Shown: positions 62,599 to 64,000 of the stretch, one piece after another | How the letters are laid out: every line of letters starts with the position of its first letter | Numbering within the stretch: the stretch's first letter is position 1 | Source of the DNA: Agriterribacter humi | Lineage (GTDB): Bacteria > Bacteroidota > Bacteroidia > Chitinophagales > Chitinophagaceae | Assembly (NCBI RefSeq): GCF_009192765.1 | Contig: NZ_VOHQ01000001.1 | Coordinates: 372,001 to 436,000, forward strand | Length of the DNA stretch: 64,000 bases | Direction of reading: 5' to 3' | Program-made: the position numbers and the translations under genes | Notes under the pieces: model-generated | What the model saw: the letters and a program-made list of their open reading frames with translations, nothing else | Databases searched by the model: none | Told to the model about the DNA's origin: nothing

Positions 62599-63753
62599 AT
62601 GAATAAAATACTGGCACTCGCCTGCTTTTGCTTGCTCTGTTCAGGCAATCTGACCGCCCAGGATGAATTGTGTAAAGGCGCTTATTTTACCGAAGCGCAG
62701 GGTAAAGCATTTTTAGAGGAGCATACGCCTGCTTCTTTAAACGACTGGCAGTACCGTGCAGAACAAATACGGGCACGCATACGCGAAGGCATGCAATTAG
62801 AAACATTGCCGGCTAAGCCCGTATCGGAACCCATCATTCACAGCAAAAAGATAATGGATGGTTATACAGTAGAAAATGTAGCGTTTGAAAGCTTGCCCGG
62901 TTTTTATGTTACAGGAAATTTATATCGTCCGCTCAGGCCTCAAAAATCCTACGCTGGTATTCTTTGCCCCCACGGACATGGCAGTAATCCCGAGGGGCGG
63001 TTTCGCGAACAAACCCAAAAACGATGTGCCACTTTGGCCCGCATGGGCGCCATAGTATTTGTATGGGATATGATCGGGCAGGGCGATTCAAAGCAATGTG
63101 AGCACAGCTTGAAAAAGGGATTGAAGCTGCAAACCATCAACAGTACAAGAGCATTGGATTTCCTGTTGTCTGTTCCCGGCGTTGATCCTGACCGGATCGG
63201 TATGACGGGTGAATCGGGCGGTGGTACGCAAACTTTTTTACTAACGGCGCTCGATCCGCGCATTAAAGTTTCGGTACCCTGTGTAATGGTATCTGCGCAT
63301 TTCTTTGGCGGCTGCACTTGCGAAAGTGGTATGCCCATTCACAAGAAAGGCGATTTTCAAACCAATAACGTGGAGATAGCCGCATTAGCTGCTCCACGTC
63401 CCATGCTGCTAATTTCAGACGGTGATGACTGGACAAAAAATAATCCCACGGTGGAATACCCGTTTATGCAGAAAGTCTATCGTTTGTATAAAAAAGAAAA
63501 CAATGTTGCATTGGTTCACCTGGCCAACGAAAAACATGATTACGGCCCATCCAAGCGAAAAGCCATGTACCCTTTTATGGCCAAACACCTTAAACTGAAC
63601 CTGGAAGCTGTTACAGGCTCCAATGGAAATATTGATGAAACACCCGCAAAAGTATTGGATCAGAAAGAGCTGGAAGTTTTTAATGCAGCACACCCACGGC
63701 CAGCCAATGCAGTAATGGGTGATGAAGCAGTGATGAAACTATTAGACCAGTAA
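62599..63753 (+). CDS. Secreted alpha/beta hydrolase (acetyl xylan esterase/dienelactone hydrolase-like)
   Basis: A 384-residue protein with a signal peptide ending NLTAQ. The hydrolase core (about 85-345) has PHGHGSNPEGRFREQTQKRCATLARMGAIVFVWDMIGQGDS, the nucleophile elbow MTGESGGGTQ, an Asp in LISDGDDW and a His in NEKHDYGPSKR. This arrangement occurs in Bacteroidota esterases that act on decorated polysaccharides. Substrate is unknown; the neighbouring secreted glycan enzymes suggest sugar esters. Confidence 0.85.
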   Translation: MNKILALACFCLLCSGNLTAQDELCKGAYFTEAQGKAFLEEHTPASLNDWQYRAEQIRARIREGMQLETLPAKPVSEPIIHSKKIMDGYTVENVAFESLPGFYVTGNLYRPLRPQKSYAGILCPHGHGSNPEGRFREQTQKRCATLARMGAIVFVWDMIGQGDSKQCEHSLKKGLKLQTINSTRALDFLLSVPGVDPDRIGMTGESGGGTQTFLLTALDPRIKVSVPCVMVSAHFFGGCTCESGMPIHKKGDFQTNNVEIAALAAPRPMLLISDGDDWTKNNPTVEYPFMQKVYRLYKKENNVALVHLANEKHDYGPSKRKAMYPFMAKHLKLNLEAVTGSNGNIDETPAKVLDQKELEVFNAAHPRPANAVMGDEAVMKLLDQ

Positions 63754-63805
63754 GACCAGTCTCATATTTATTGTTTGTGGTTTATTGTTTGAAGTTTGTA
63801 CAAAG

Positions 63806-63823
63806 CTTGCAACTTGTGCCCTG
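63806..63823. repeat. Short dispersed intergenic repeat
   Basis: CTTGCAACTTGTGCCCTG differs by one base from 44933-44950. It sits in the gap between the hydrolase gene and dcd. A related inverted form is at 48491-48510. Confidence 0.45.
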
Positions 63824-63836
63824 CAACCTGTAACTA

Positions 63837-64000
63837 TTAAAAACTGTTCTTCCACATCATACTTTCAACAGGTTTTTCAGGCTGACCGCTGTATTTGGCA
63901 TTTTTTTTCTGGTTGTATTTTACTTCAATTTCACCATCCACCGGAAAATAGATCAATTGACCGATCGGCATACCTTTATAAATACGCACCGGCTGCTTAA
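63837..64000 (-). CDS. dcd: dCTP deaminase, C-terminal fragment
   Basis: Only the last 53 residues and the stop (TAA, 63839-63837) lie in the window; the rest is past the right edge. The readable sequence KQPVRIYKGMPIGQLIYFPVDG and the tail ending PVESMMWKNSF match the C-terminus of Bacteroidota dCTP deaminases, where GMPIGQL belongs to the conserved beta strand near the nucleotide site. The enzyme turns dCTP into dUTP for thymidylate synthesis. The plus-strand frame over the same bases is only antisense sequence. Confidence 0.82.
   Translation of the reverse strand, partial: KQPVRIYKGMPIGQLIYFPVDGEIEVKYNQKKNAKYSGQPEKPVESMMWKNSF

Noticed and set aside
63785-64000. Plus-strand open frame at the right edge
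   Set aside because: It lies antisense to the clear C-terminus of dCTP deaminase on the minus strand.

Overview
The window looks like chromosomal DNA from a Bacteroidota bacterium, most likely Chitinophagaceae or a close relative. Evidence: promoter boxes of the TAnnTTTG type, few Shine-Dalgarno sequences, many lipoprotein or '...AQ' signal peptides, a leucine-rich-repeat protein with a type IX secretion (T9SS) tail, and typical Bacteroidota families (ThuA/sugar dehydrogenase fusions, DUF1080, TMEM220). Genus is inference. No rRNA, tRNA, CRISPR array or transposase was recognised.

Region 1 (1-33.4 kb) is a large surface-polysaccharide island. On the minus strand (5085 to 1) a glycosyltransferase, a NeuD-type acyltransferase, an acyl carrier protein, an SDR reductase, two ketoacyl-ACP synthase III proteins and the start of a phosphoglycosyl transferase form one operon. 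They look like a small acyl-making module feeding a sugar decoration. On the plus strand two Wzx/Wzy-type export modules follow head to tail. Module A (5.8-19.7 kb) has wza, wzc, wzx, wzy, wecB, glycosyltransferases and a complete UDP-L-FucNAc set (FnlA, FnlB, FnlC) with an inserted cupin gene. Module B (19.8-33.4 kb) has wza, a broken wzc, a second wzx, a second wzy, three glycosyltransferases, a second wecB and a pair of related secreted proteins of unknown function. The wza-wzc pair of A and B is a 3,184-bp, almost base-perfect direct repeat with a 13,968-bp period. Copy 2 differs at three positions within 20 bp of wzc, one of them a stop codon.

Region 2 (33.4-49.9 kb) is mostly core genome: rlmH, a rhomboid protease, an MBOAT/SGNH-like O-acylation pair, tilS with a TPR gene, a T9SS-exported LRR protein, etfB-etfA, a bifunctional-nuclease-family gene, ispE, rocD, a GlcD-like oxidase, an outer-membrane barrel protein, a DUF417 membrane protein and a TMEM220 protein.

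Region 3 (49.9-64 kb) is rich in secreted carbohydrate enzymes: a very large ThuA/sugar-dehydrogenase/PKD/cytochrome c lipoprotein, a family 8 polysaccharide lyase with its catalytic triad, a double DUF1080 protein and a secreted alpha/beta hydrolase. Between them lie aroE, a phosphosulfolactate synthase gene, a long TPR protein and, at the right edge, the C-terminus of dcd. Two edge genes (1-175 and 63837-64000) are partial.

Start codons were often moved downstream to fit signal peptides, family alignments or neighbours; each entry says so. Family calls rest on reading motifs by eye, without database searches.
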